Part shown: positions 23,681-32,077 of the stretch, piece after piece | Layout of the letters: each line of letters opens with the position of its first letter | Position numbering within the stretch: position 1 is the stretch's first letter | Source of the DNA: a virus | Reading direction: 5' to 3' (one strand) | IMG/VR virus record: IMGVR_UViG_3300021368_001292 | Span: 1-33,195 of that record | DNA: 33,195 nucleotides | Position numbers and translations under genes: made by a program | The notes under the pieces: generated by a model | What the model saw: the letters and a program-made list of their open reading frames with translations, nothing else | Told to the model about the DNA's origin: nothing | Databases searched by the model: none

Positions 23681-25342
23681 TTAGAATGTGCCGCCGTCAA
23701 TACTCGTTGCAAAAGATAGTGTATCCGAAGATGCTGTATAGAATAGAACTCCATCATCTACCCCACCACCGTCAAGTGCAGACAAAGTATTGGCAGAGTT
23801 TGCCACAAGTACAGAACCTTTCGCAATAGCGGTTAGTCCAGTACCACCATAAGCAACACCGATTTCTGTACCGTTCCATGTACCAGTAGAAATCGTTCCA
23901 AGTGTCGTAATAGATGATTGTCCAACATATGTGGACGCAATTGTAAGTGCGTTTGCGCTTACTGTAATCTTATCTGCTGTTCCAACAACGTCAATGGTGT
24001 TACCATTTTTTGTCAAACCAGCACCAGCGGCAATCTGCCCTGCACCAGAGAACTGTTCAAAGGTGATGTTTGTTGTACCAACTGTTGGTGTACCGTTGTG
24101 GGATGCAACGTAACCGTTGTCTGCGTTTGCAGTACCCTCTTCAACAAATGTGAATGCACCACCTGTTAGTTCATCTGCTTCATCACCGTCTGGTGTTCTT
24201 GTAAGAACAAAGGCTGCAGAACCAGAACCTACTGTAGTAACTCTATAGAAACCGTTCTCTACTTGACTTGTTTGGTCTTTGACAAGAACTCTATCGTTGA
24301 CAGAAAGTGAAACACCGTCAATTGAGATTGCACCGTTTGAAGATGCAGTGATTGTTCCGTTACCATTGTTGTAAGAACCAGCAAGGTTTGCTGTGGTTGC
24401 AACACGAACTGACTTCTTGACATCAAGTCCATTTGCAACTGCATCAACGTATGACTTGTTTACAAGAGAGTCGTTACCGAAACCTGCTCTTGATTCGTAA
24501 CCAGAAGGAACTGTTACTGAACCTGTTCCATTTGGCTCAAGTACCAAGTTGCCATTTGAATTAGTTGTTGAAATTGTATTTGCATCAAGTGTGATATTGT
24601 CTACATCTACTGAAGTCAATCCATTCAAGTCTGTGATTGTACCACCAAGTGATGTGTCATCAGAACCGATTGTAATTCCATCATTAGCAAGTTTTGCATT
24701 TGATACAGAACCATTTACCAACTGTGATGCGTTGATTGTTTTGTTCGTTAGTGTCTGTGAACCTGTTAGGGTTGCAACAGTAGAATCAATTGCATATGTG
24801 ATTTCGTTGTTTGCAACAGTTGTGTCTATACCTGTTCCACCAGTAAATGTAAGTGTCTCACTGGTATTAAATGTGTCATTAGAACCACTATCAGCTGCAA
24901 GTGTGAATGAACTTGAAATTGTTCCAAATGAGAGTGTACCAGAACCATTTGTTTTCAAGAACTGATCGGCAGAACCATCTGCACTAGGTAAAGTAAATTC
25001 TACGTTACCAGAAAGTGCGTTTGGTGATTTCAGTTGAACATGATGAGTACCATTGTTAGTTCCCTCTTTTAGTTTTAGAGTACCGCCAGTTGTTGCATTG
25101 TTACCGATAATAAAATCGTCAATTGCAGAATTTGAATCTACAAGAACTGCTGAACTTGCAGTCAGTGTTCCGTCTGTGTGGTCTAGTTTGTCATTGAATG
25201 ACTTACCACCAATAACTTTTACTGTAGAACCGTCACCGATATAAAATTTCTCGTTGCCGTGGGTATAGGCGAGTTCACCATCGGCTAGACTGCCAGGAGC
25301 GGTACTACCAGTAGACCTTTTGATTTGTAATGTTAGTGCCAT
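23681..25342 (-). CDS. 553-aa tail fibre protein
   Basis: The N-terminus MALTLQIKRSTGSTAPGSLADGELAYTHGNEKFYIGDGS is the same kind of phage-attachment domain as in the 811-aa fibre. A module 'LPSADGSADQFLKTNGSGTLSFGT' (about residues 118-141) is shared in type with that neighbour. The shaft has 'LTNKTINASQLVNGSVSNAKLANDGI' motifs. Residues of about 300-435 form a recurrent phage fibre domain: 'GLDVKKSVRVATTANL', 'SIDGVSLSVNDRVLVKDQTSQVENGFYRV', 'GGAFTFVEEGTANADNGYVA' and 'FEQFSGAG'. The C-terminus has 'STGTWNGTEIGVAYGGTGLT', another fibre repeat. AGGAAG lies upstream. The role as a tail fibre rests on these motifs. Confidence 0.75.
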   Translation of the reverse strand: MALTLQIKRSTGSTAPGSLADGELAYTHGNEKFYIGDGSTVKVIGGKSFNDKLDHTDGTLTASSAVLVDSNSAIDDFIIGNNATTGGTLKLKEGTNNGTHHVQLKSPNALSGNVEFTLPSADGSADQFLKTNGSGTLSFGTISSSFTLAADSGSNDTFNTSETLTFTGGTGIDTTVANNEITYAIDSTVATLTGSQTLTNKTINASQLVNGSVSNAKLANDGITIGSDDTSLGGTITDLNGLTSVDVDNITLDANTISTTNSNGNLVLEPNGTGSVTVPSGYESRAGFGNDSLVNKSYVDAVANGLDVKKSVRVATTANLAGSYNNGNGTITASSNGAISIDGVSLSVNDRVLVKDQTSQVENGFYRVTTVGSGSAAFVLTRTPDGDEADELTGGAFTFVEEGTANADNGYVASHNGTPTVGTTNITFEQFSGAGQIAAGAGLTKNGNTIDVVGTADKITVSANALTIASTYVGQSSITTLGTISTGTWNGTEIGVAYGGTGLTAIAKGSVLVANSANTLSALDGGGVDDGVLFYTASSDTLSFATSIDGGTF

Positions 25343-25361
25343 TTTACTTTCTTCCTATTTG

Positions 25362-25652
25362 TTAAAAACTTCCACCACTCAAAACGAGATTGCCAGTGGT
25401 TGTATCAAGTTCGTTTCTGGCTGTCCACTTGCCAGTTGACGATCTATACTGCAACAGAGAACCATCTTGCACAGGGAAAGATGTTGTATCAACATCTGAT
25501 AATGCAGATAGTTGGATTGATGCGGCAGATGCTTGCGCTCCAGTATCACCCTTTGGGCCTTGTACTGTTACACGAGTTACTTGAGGTTGGTTTCCTTGAG
25601 ATACCGAACCCACTACCGTTCTTGCTGTATTTACTGTTGCTGTGATTGCCAT
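25362..25652 (-). CDS. Small fibre-associated protein with a collagen-like GPKGDTG segment
   Basis: The 96-aa product has VQGPKGDTGAQASAASIQL, a short collagen-like tract typical of phage fibre trimerisation segments, then 'LSDVDTTSFPVQDGSLLQYRSSTGKWTARNELD', which resembles the 'LxDVDxxxxxDGxxLxYxxxxGxW' fibre motif. It lies between the 111-aa Ig-like protein and the 553-aa fibre with four-base spacing and an AAGGT Shine-Dalgarno sequence. A minor fibre subunit or connector is the likely role; no direct evidence. Confidence 0.6.
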   Translation of the reverse strand: MAITATVNTARTVVGSVSQGNQPQVTRVTVQGPKGDTGAQASAASIQLSALSDVDTTSFPVQDGSLLQYRSSTGKWTARNELDTTTGNLVLSGGSF

Positions 25653-25656
25653 AGTA

Positions 25657-25992
25657 CTACCTTGATACGCTTGGGTTTACAGTTGCAATACCTTCAACCA
25701 CTCTTGTCTTTGTACCAGACGAATCTGTTATGACTAAATCATAAACATATCGTCCAGATTCAAGAGTAGCGGTTTGCGTGTCTGTTAGTGAAATTGTGAT
25801 TTGACCTGTAGTTCGATCTGATGCGAATGTAGAGGTGAACGTAGTTGCACTTGTAGATTGATACGTCTTGCGAATCATGGCAAGTGCAGTGTAACTTGTC
25901 AAATCAAGAGCAGAACCATTACTATCGTTGATTGTCACAGTGGTTGTGAAATCAGCGTCTTGGTCTATGAATAAATTAGAAATTGTTGCCAT
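25657..25992 (-). CDS. Small Ig-like/BppU N-terminal-type structural protein
   Basis: The 111-aa product starts MATISNLFIDQDADFTTTVTINDSNGSALDLTSYTALAMIRKTYQS and continues 'GQITISLTDTQTATLESGRYVYDLVITDSSGTKTRVVEGIATVNPSVSR'. This pattern of beta strands is common in small phage proteins beside fibres and resembles the N-terminal domain of baseplate receptor-binding proteins. It probably links a fibre to the virion. It is the first gene after an exact late promoter, has AGGAG 12 bases before the ATG, and its start codon lies in one arm of an inverted repeat. Confidence 0.65.
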   Translation of the reverse strand: MATISNLFIDQDADFTTTVTINDSNGSALDLTSYTALAMIRKTYQSTSATTFTSTFASDRTTGQITISLTDTQTATLESGRYVYDLVITDSSGTKTRVVEGIATVNPSVSR

Positions 25993-26040
25993 CGAACACA
26001 GTCTCCTTCTTCATCTATTTATAAGGATTGTGTGTTCGAT
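25991..26040. repeat. Perfect 10-bp inverted repeat bracketing a late promoter
   Basis: Arm 1, 25991-26000 (ATCGAACACA), and arm 2, 26031-26040 (TGTGTTCGAT), are exact reverse complements with a 30-base spacer. The spacer holds the TATAAATA box at 26016-26023 and the Shine-Dalgarno sequence. Arm 1 includes the first bases of the start codon of the 25992 gene. A further 4-bp pairing (CCTT/AAGG) lies inside the spacer. Confidence 0.8.
26016..26023 (-). promoter_or_regulatory. T4-type late promoter box before the 25992 gene
   Basis: The minus strand reads TATAAATA 24 bases before the ATG at 25992, centrally between two inverted repeat arms. It would drive the fibre run that ends at 20035. Confidence 0.85.
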
Positions 26041-26059
26041 GTATTAGAAATTACTTGGA

Positions 26060-29000
26060 TTATCTACCTTCAGCGTACTTATACGAATCTTCGGCAAACG
26101 CCATAAACATATAATTGTGGCCACTAGTGTTATAAACATCACCTGTTCTCAATAATCTAAATCCATTTCCATAGAAATCAAGAGTTTGGTTAGCACCACT
26201 TCCTTCACCGCCGACAGCTTGAGCTTCTAATTCTGCACCATCTAGAATAGGGTTCTTTTGAACATTAGTTGCACCTGCTCCATCAGACCTTCTATTATCG
26301 TACATTACCCATCTATTGACACTTGAAAGAGTTTTTATGATAACAAAGGCGGGCTTGAACCCACAATAGACAAAAGGCCCATTACTTGACTGGCCAGTGC
26401 CTACATAAGTTCCAATTTTACTGAAGCCAGGAACGGAATGCCAGCAATATGCAACATATTCATCACCATTAGAACCAACTTCATTATCTGTTGTACTGGC
26501 ACCGATACTGAAAACAGTATTTGTTGGTCTGGTGGAGTTCCATCTTTGATTTACAGGAGAGGACGCAGTACTAGTGGCATTTATTCTTAGATGTTCTGTT
26601 GCGGCAATTTCACTACTATAAACACACCAGTTTTCAGCGTCTGTTCTGTTTTTAATCCATATCATTTCTGGAGCTGAGTTCAATCCATGTGCAATTGTTT
26701 TTGCTCCATTACCCTCGCCAGTATATGTTACAACACTGAATCCAGACTTGGTATTCGCAGTGATTTTATCTGCGGCAAGTGTTCCAGCAAGTGCATCTGT
26801 TTTATTTGCACCGTCAATTTTTACTGAACCAGCAGTTGGAACTGCACCTACACCAGCAGAGTTTGTTGCAGTTGGAGCGCCACCTGCCTTGAAACACCAA
26901 CCGGCAACCTTATTACCATTTTCGTTTACAACACCAGATGTACCAAGTGTAAATCCATCTGAATCAAAACTTGTAACTTCATCTCTGACTAAATCTTCTG
27001 GTGGTGGTGAACCATTTGTACTAAGTCTCTGTGTTACTCCTCGTGCAGTATCAAACAACGCATGAGATGACATAGTTCCACTACCACCACGCTCTTTCAG
27101 CCAAATAAAGTCTGGTTGAAAACCCACACCAGTAATAGATTGAATAGAGCCTGTGCCGTTATATTGCACACAAGCAAAGTTCTTTTCTGGTTGATTGCCT
27201 TGGGCAGTGTTCAAAGGTGACTCTGAAAGGTTTTTGGAACAAAGCGCCAGATGTCCTGTTGGGGGCGCATAGAAAAATTTGCCTGGGCCAGTGGAAGGGG
27301 ATGCATCAGCACCACCAGTTTTGTAACCAGCGAAAGTCATGTCCTGTCCAAAGTTTACAACTTCTTCTTCAGAGGTTGTTCCTTTGACAAAAGGAATATA
27401 ATCGTTTGAATCAATTCCTGTCGTAGTTGACTGTAATGTACCGTTTTTATACCATTTAATTGTACCGGCATCTAAATCAAATGCACAACCAATAACATCA
27501 CCAGTAGTATAAGTTGCACCAGAACCATCATTAGTTCCACTGGCAGCAGAAATAGCGCCTGTCATCCGATAACCATGATAGTGTTGTCCAGAAGAGTTTA
27601 TATCTCCCTGTGTTCCAATACCAATATTAATATTACTGCTTGCTGCCTTTATCCAAACTTCAAAGTACCACTTACCACTACTGACTTCATGTGTTCCAAT
27701 ACCAAATGTTTGGTTTCCACTAGCGTTAGGATGAGACAGTCTTGTATTTCCATCATAGTATGATATAGGCTGAGTTGCAACATCTCTTCTAATCGCCAGT
27801 GAATTAAAGGCACACATATTGATTGTTGGGGAGTCTAATTTTTTATGGTTTTCTTGAATTCCACCAAGTACATAATCATTATTATTTCCAGAGGTATCAT
27901 TACCCAAATCACTAGCATCAGCGAACTCTAATCTTACACTACTGCCAGGGTATGTTCCGGCGTATGCGATAGGTGTCCATACACCATTGTATTCTGTTGC
28001 GAAATCTGTTGGCGATTTTGCCAGTCCATCAATAAAGTGATAGTCTGCCATGTAACCATCGTAATAATAACCACCATTGCCACTGCTATAATAACGTCCG
28101 ATATGAGTTGCATTTGTAGTTGTTTGAAGTGCAACACCAGTGGAGGCGTTATAAATTTGATTTCCATTTATCCAAACGGTTACTGTACCAGCATTATTTT
28201 GAAACACAACGTGCATCCATGTTCCAACATCCCTCAACATTCTAGATGCAGAAAGTTGAGAACCGTTGTAATAGTAAAATTTTGAATCTGTCAGGCCAGT
28301 CCAAAAACCAAAGCCTCTGTTACCATTACTCCAAAGATACTCATAGTCATCAAACCTTCCAGATCTTTTTACCCACATTGAAACTGTATATGTTGTCGAT
28401 GCAGTGGCGGTTGTTCCTACCACGGCAGAAGCAGAACCATCAAATACCAAACTTTGATTGATTTGTGTAACATAAACTGGACGTAGAACTGCTAAACTAA
28501 ATGCACGAGAGTTTGTTTGTCCTTCATCATCAGTTGCAGTCACAGTAAAATTCGATGTAGTTGTGGAAGATACAGATGTTGGTGTTCCTGTGATCTGTCC
28601 ATTTGCACTTCCCAAAGAAAGTCCAGCTGGAAGAGCATTCTGAGTAATTGAATATGCAAGTGTTCCACCGTCTGGCTCTGCCGCAACAATAGTAATCGTT
28701 GACATCGCAACATCAGATTCGATAGTTCCTAAAGAACCAGCTGCAGTTGTAAAGGCAGGCAAACCATTGACTGAAATACCATTAGTTAGAGTTGCGGCAA
28801 GTCCATTTGAGTTTGTAAACGTAACATCATGGTCACCAGCAGTTTTTACTGGTGTTGTGAATCTTACCGTAGTTGTATTAACAAATGTTGTTGATGCCGC
28901 TGCTGTTCCACCAACATCAATAGTAAATCCATCCTTAAAGTTTGAACCTGTAAGAGTAATTATTTCTCCACCAGCAGGATCGGTTGCAGTGTTAGAACCA

Positions 29001-29227
29001 CTATAGGATAGTGAACTAATAATTGGTGGACTGTCGATTGCAGCCCAGTTGTTTGTGTTTGTGTTCCACTGTTCTAGAGTACCTAGTGTGGTATTGAACC
29101 TCATGTAACCAGCGGCAGGGTTAGATGGACGCTGTGCAGTAGTGCCGTGAGGTACACGAACATACTGTCCGTCAAGATCTACATTTTCTTTACTTTGATT
29201 GTCTAGAACAATTTTTGAAATTGGCAT
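26060..29227 (-). CDS. 1055-aa multidomain adhesin/tail fibre protein
   Basis: The N-terminal 260 residues closely match the 11402-14728 protein: attachment segment (QYVRVPHGTTAQRPSNP), IPT/TIG-like domain (GGEIITLTGSNF), He_PIG-type domain (YSITQNALPAGLSLGSANGQITGTPT). Then come a LamG-like lectin region (QSLVFDGSASAVVG, 'STTYTVSMWVKRSG', 'WMHVVFQNNAGTVTVWING'), an SPRY-like region (SSGKWYFEVWIK, 'VVNFGQDMTF') and a DUF7483-like C-terminus ('GFQPDFIWLKERGG', 'YVAYCWHSVPG', ending MFMAFAEDSYKYAEGR). It is likely an adhesin with several sugar- or protein-binding modules. AGGA lies upstream and a variant late box lies 22 bases before the ATG. Confidence 0.85.
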   Translation of the reverse strand: MPISKIVLDNQSKENVDLDGQYVRVPHGTTAQRPSNPAAGYMRFNTTLGTLEQWNTNTNNWAAIDSPPIISSLSYSGSNTATDPAGGEIITLTGSNFKDGFTIDVGGTAAASTTFVNTTTVRFTTPVKTAGDHDVTFTNSNGLAATLTNGISVNGLPAFTTAAGSLGTIESDVAMSTITIVAAEPDGGTLAYSITQNALPAGLSLGSANGQITGTPTSVSSTTTSNFTVTATDDEGQTNSRAFSLAVLRPVYVTQINQSLVFDGSASAVVGTTATASTTYTVSMWVKRSGRFDDYEYLWSNGNRGFGFWTGLTDSKFYYYNGSQLSASRMLRDVGTWMHVVFQNNAGTVTVWINGNQIYNASTGVALQTTTNATHIGRYYSSGNGGYYYDGYMADYHFIDGLAKSPTDFATEYNGVWTPIAYAGTYPGSSVRLEFADASDLGNDTSGNNNDYVLGGIQENHKKLDSPTINMCAFNSLAIRRDVATQPISYYDGNTRLSHPNASGNQTFGIGTHEVSSGKWYFEVWIKAASSNINIGIGTQGDINSSGQHYHGYRMTGAISAASGTNDGSGATYTTGDVIGCAFDLDAGTIKWYKNGTLQSTTTGIDSNDYIPFVKGTTSEEEVVNFGQDMTFAGYKTGGADASPSTGPGKFFYAPPTGHLALCSKNLSESPLNTAQGNQPEKNFACVQYNGTGSIQSITGVGFQPDFIWLKERGGSGTMSSHALFDTARGVTQRLSTNGSPPPEDLVRDEVTSFDSDGFTLGTSGVVNENGNKVAGWCFKAGGAPTATNSAGVGAVPTAGSVKIDGANKTDALAGTLAADKITANTKSGFSVVTYTGEGNGAKTIAHGLNSAPEMIWIKNRTDAENWCVYSSEIAATEHLRINATSTASSPVNQRWNSTRPTNTVFSIGASTTDNEVGSNGDEYVAYCWHSVPGFSKIGTYVGTGQSSNGPFVYCGFKPAFVIIKTLSSVNRWVMYDNRRSDGAGATNVQKNPILDGAELEAQAVGGEGSGANQTLDFYGNGFRLLRTGDVYNTSGHNYMFMAFAEDSYKYAEGR

Positions 29228-29248
29228 CTATCGTTTCCTGTTTCTCTT

Positions 29249-29256
29249 TATTTATT
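29249..29256 (-). promoter_or_regulatory. Variant late promoter before the 1055-aa adhesin
   Basis: The minus strand reads AATAAATA 22 bases before the adhesin ATG, overlapping the stop of the small ORF upstream. Same octamer as at 17606-17613. Confidence 0.6.
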
Positions 29257-29470
29257 CTGGTTCTGCAACGGTTGTTCGTCCAGCCGCAACTTCTTCCATT
29301 ACATAATCCCACTTTTCAGAATCTTTACGAATAAAAGATATTTCTGTTTCTCCATCAGAATTTACTACACTCCAAGTAATTCCAACTTTTTGCGTTGAAT
29401 CCTCTTCATCATAGACATATGTTGCATTGTCTGGAATTGTAAAATCTAATTTCATTACATCATCAGTCAT
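29252..29470 (-). CDS. Small protein following a fibre gene; chaperone-like C-terminus
   Basis: The 72-aa product is acidic. Its end, 'KWDYVMEEVAAGRTTVAEPE', resembles the end of the 57-aa protein at 31904-32077, 'RHYKEIMRQVEAGTLTIADAD'. In phages this type of 'Y-x2-(I/V)M-x2-V-x-A-G' segment is often the N-terminal part of tail fibre assembly proteins. It follows a 'NGxMxVWQR' fibre and precedes the adhesin gene. AGGAG-like GGAG lies before the ATG. Chaperone or minor fibre partner is inferred only from context and pattern. Confidence 0.6.
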   Translation of the reverse strand: MTDDVMKLDFTIPDNATYVYDEEDSTQKVGITWSVVNSDGETEISFIRKDSEKWDYVMEEVAAGRTTVAEPE

Positions 29471-29483
29471 TTATCTCTCCATT

Positions 29484-30662
29484 TTATAGTTCTGCGTCTG
29501 CGTGTACTTGGTATACATAGTGGCCAGGGTCAGCTGAATCATAGGTTTGAATACGAACAGCATTTCCATAAGTCATTTGAAAACTAGCACTACCACCACT
29601 TTGAGTAATCGTATAGTCTGGGGTTCTATGCATTGGGGCCGGCAGTTCATACTGACCAAATGTTGCACTATTATTGTAATTCCAATTTGCACTATACATT
29701 CTATTTTTACCTGTAGTTCCTGTTAGTCTAGTATTATATTGGTGATTATAGTAAAATCTTTGACAACGTGATAGTTGGTCATAAAAAGGAATGAATTCAA
29801 AATCTGTTGCAACAGTGCCTACTTCCATCTGCATTCCAGTGATACGAAAACTTGCACCAGCTGTTCCTGCCATTTCAATATTACCACTTTCTAAAATATA
29901 TCCAACAGCAGTACTATCTGTTTGCCAAGTATCATCTACTTTGGCATCACTTACAGGGTCAAAATATGTCGAACCAGCTGCAGAATGGTCTAACCATTGC
30001 CACAACACAAGTCCATAGTCACCAGATGACGTATCTCTCTGATTAAATTTTTTCAACACATAAGAAGTATTAGTAAGTCCAGAAAAGGTGACAGTTTTAT
30101 ACTCCCATGTATCAGCAGCATTGATTGTGTAATATCTCATGTTATTGATATTAACTGCTGGTGAATTATCAAAAATTGAGGCAGAACCATAAAGTCCAAT
30201 ATGAACTTTTCCTGTCTGATTACTCTTTACCCAAAAGGATACAGTAACACTTTTTGCATCAGCAGTACCATACAAAAGATGTTGAAGGTCTTCTTGTGGA
30301 ATTCTTTGTTCAAATAAAACATATCTATCAGTAGTTGAAGAACGAATATTATCAGTTGCATTATTTACAATTTTGTAAGAAAATGGAAACCCTTGTCCAC
30401 TAGGAACATCTACTGAACGTGAAATTTGAAATGTTGCAGTTGAAGAATTACTTCTCAATACAAATCTGTCAGCGCCTGGTACATATGTTGGATATGTTGT
30501 TGTACTATTATTGTAAGTGCTACTAGAAACCGTGTCAGCAGTGGGTGCGTTTCTTCCACTAGAGGACAATCTTTGCCATACAGACATATCTCCGTTATAT
30601 AGAAGATTTCTACCACGTTCTGTGTTTGAAGTACCTCTGTTATTTACTGTAATCAATGCCAT
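29484..30662 (-). CDS. Tail fibre/receptor-contact protein, 392 aa, NGDMSVWQR type
   Basis: The start is taken at ATG 30662, forming TAATG with the stop of the preceding gene; an in-frame ATG at 30680 would add six residues. The N-terminus has RGRNLLYNGDMSVWQR, then a beta-sandwich, carbohydrate-binding-module-like region: 'PGADRFVLR', 'SFWVKSNQTGKVHIGLYGS', 'DTWEYKTVTFSG', 'ASFRITGMQMEVGTVATDFEFIPFYDQLSRCQRFYY'. The C-terminus ends YQVHADAEL. The 32086-33174 protein has the same plan and the same end (ADAEL), so the two are paralogues. A fibre tip that binds host glycans is an inference from the fold-like pattern. Confidence 0.7.
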   Translation of the reverse strand: MALITVNNRGTSNTERGRNLLYNGDMSVWQRLSSSGRNAPTADTVSSSTYNNSTTTYPTYVPGADRFVLRSNSSTATFQISRSVDVPSGQGFPFSYKIVNNATDNIRSSTTDRYVLFEQRIPQEDLQHLLYGTADAKSVTVSFWVKSNQTGKVHIGLYGSASIFDNSPAVNINNMRYYTINAADTWEYKTVTFSGLTNTSYVLKKFNQRDTSSGDYGLVLWQWLDHSAAGSTYFDPVSDAKVDDTWQTDSTAVGYILESGNIEMAGTAGASFRITGMQMEVGTVATDFEFIPFYDQLSRCQRFYYNHQYNTRLTGTTGKNRMYSANWNYNNSATFGQYELPAPMHRTPDYTITQSGGSASFQMTYGNAVRIQTYDSADPGHYVYQVHADAEL

Positions 30663-30943
30663 TATGGTTTCTCCGGCCAAACAACATCATTCAATGATGT
30701 GTAATCATCTGTTATATCTCTAAGTGCCTGTCTGTATGTTTTCAATGCAGCAGGAATGTTTGTTCCCAACTCTTTATGTTTGGTGATTTCCCAATCTGTT
30801 TCTGCGAGTCTCTTGTTTCTTTCTGCACGAAGGTCTTCCGTTCTCCACGCAGCATCAGATGCTCTTCTTGCATCAAACGCTGTTTGTTCTTCAGAAGTTA
30901 AATCAACTAAACCCTGTCCTTCAATATATACTTGATCTGGCAT
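30662..30943 (-). CDS. Tail fibre assembly chaperone-like protein (Phage_tail_APC type)
   Basis: The 93-aa product has the family C-terminus: LRAERNKRLAETDWEITKHKELGTNIPAALKTYRQALRDITDDYTSLNDVVWPEKP. The N-terminus MPDQVYIEGQGLVDLTSEEQTAFDARRASDAAW is a typical lead-in. It is linked to the genes on both sides by TAATG overlaps at its start and stop, which suggests coordinated translation with the fibre proteins 30943-31878 and 29484-30662. Its C-terminus is nearly the same as that of 15157-15546. The chaperone role follows from the family. Confidence 0.8.
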   Translation of the reverse strand: MPDQVYIEGQGLVDLTSEEQTAFDARRASDAAWRTEDLRAERNKRLAETDWEITKHKELGTNIPAALKTYRQALRDITDDYTSLNDVVWPEKP

Positions 30944-31878
30944 TACTTCTTAACTCCATAAATTCTCAATTTAACTGTATTTACATTTCCAGCAGTAAAG
31001 GCAATACGGATTGCAGTAACTTGTTTTCCACTATTTTCAAAATCATTTGAGGTTGCGAATGAAGCAAGATTGTTACTAGTTGAACCAGAAAGAAAACCTG
31101 TCATCAAAGGTTGACCATCTGTTCCAAAATTTACGCAATGAATAGTTCCACGCCATTCTTTGTTTGGATAGTTTGTTGTCATCCATTCCATATTATCTGT
31201 GTTGTTGGCATTTCTGGTGGTGCCATTTCCAAGATTGATATTGTCAACATTATATGGAGTACTGACACCATCATCCAAAACTCCATTCAACTTAAATTTA
31301 ACATCTAGGTTTTCACTGGTAGATGAAGAAGAACCTGTAATCTGTTCAATCTGAAGAATAAATTCAGAGTAATCATCATAGTCCATCGACCACTCATAAG
31401 TTGATGCAGATGGAGATGCATCAATTGTTGCAAGATGGACAAGTGCAGATGCGTTCTTGTTTAGTGTGACTGTATTAGAACTCAAGTCTAGTGTTGAAGC
31501 CATCTTTGCAACGGTAACTGCGTTTGCATTAATCTTTGCAGTCTCTACTGCACTGTTCGCCAGTTGATTTGTATTTACACTTCCATCACTTGGTGTTCCA
31601 ATATTCAGAACATCACCATATGCCATGATGAAGTCGATACTGTCAGAACTTGATAGAGTGCCACTTGAAGGCACAAATGTAATCTGTGAACCAGATACAG
31701 TGAATGAATCCTGTGGAGCCTGAATAACACCATTGAGCGAAACCATTAGATGGTTCGCACTTGCAGGCGAGTACGCACCACCATTCAACAACAAGTTATA
31801 TGTATTTGTTGATGATGTTGTGATAGCATCCAACTTGTGGAATGCCCCTGAGATTGGTTCTTGTCCTATGAATGGCAT
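30943..31878 (-). CDS. Tail fibre protein, MPFIGQ type, 311 aa
   Basis: The N-terminus MPFIGQEPISGAFHKLDAI, 'YNLLLNGGAYSPASANHLMVSLNGVIQAPQDSFTVSGSQITFVPSSG' and 'SSDSIDFIMAYGDVLNIGTPSDGSV' are characteristic of a fibre protein family frequent in marine phages; this domain likely attaches to the virion. A shaft segment 'NSAVETAKINANAVTVAKMASTLDL' follows. The C-terminal half (from about residue 145) is a beta-rich domain ending VKLRIYGVKK. GAGGAAAG lies before the ATG. It precedes the chaperone-like gene with a TAATG overlap. Confidence 0.75.
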   Translation of the reverse strand: MPFIGQEPISGAFHKLDAITTSSTNTYNLLLNGGAYSPASANHLMVSLNGVIQAPQDSFTVSGSQITFVPSSGTLSSSDSIDFIMAYGDVLNIGTPSDGSVNTNQLANSAVETAKINANAVTVAKMASTLDLSSNTVTLNKNASALVHLATIDASPSASTYEWSMDYDDYSEFILQIEQITGSSSSTSENLDVKFKLNGVLDDGVSTPYNVDNINLGNGTTRNANNTDNMEWMTTNYPNKEWRGTIHCVNFGTDGQPLMTGFLSGSTSNNLASFATSNDFENSGKQVTAIRIAFTAGNVNTVKLRIYGVKK

Positions 31879-31900
31879 TATTTACTTTCCTCTATCACTA

Positions 31901-31908
31901 TATTTAGT
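31901..31908 (-). promoter_or_regulatory. Possible variant late promoter before the MPFIGQ-type fibre
   Basis: The minus strand reads ACTAAATA 23 bases before the ATG at 31878, the same octamer and distance class as before gp20. Two mismatches from the T4 consensus. Confidence 0.35.
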
Positions 31909-32077
31909 CTGCATCTGCAATTGTTAAGGTGCCTGCTTCCACTTGACGCATAATTTCTTTATAGTGGCGATTACCTTCTGATACTGGTACAAAAGATTGG
32001 ACACCATCTATAATTGCCTTTATAGATAAATTATTACCATCAAAATCTGTCATATATTGTGCTTCTGTAATAGTCAT
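31904..32077 (-). CDS. Small protein following a fibre gene, 57 aa; chaperone-like
   Basis: The product is MTITEAQYMTDFDGNNL... ending RQVEAGTLTIADAD. The reading frame is open further upstream (to 32122), but the ATG at 32077 has AGGAAAT just before it, and the upstream extension overlaps the fibre gene without a usable signal. It is related in its last 25 residues to 29252-29470, and it occupies the same place after a paralogous fibre gene. I do not know its function; the position suggests assembly of the preceding fibre. Confidence 0.6.
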   Translation of the reverse strand: MTITEAQYMTDFDGNNLSIKAIIDGVQSFVPVSEGNRHYKEIMRQVEAGTLTIADAD

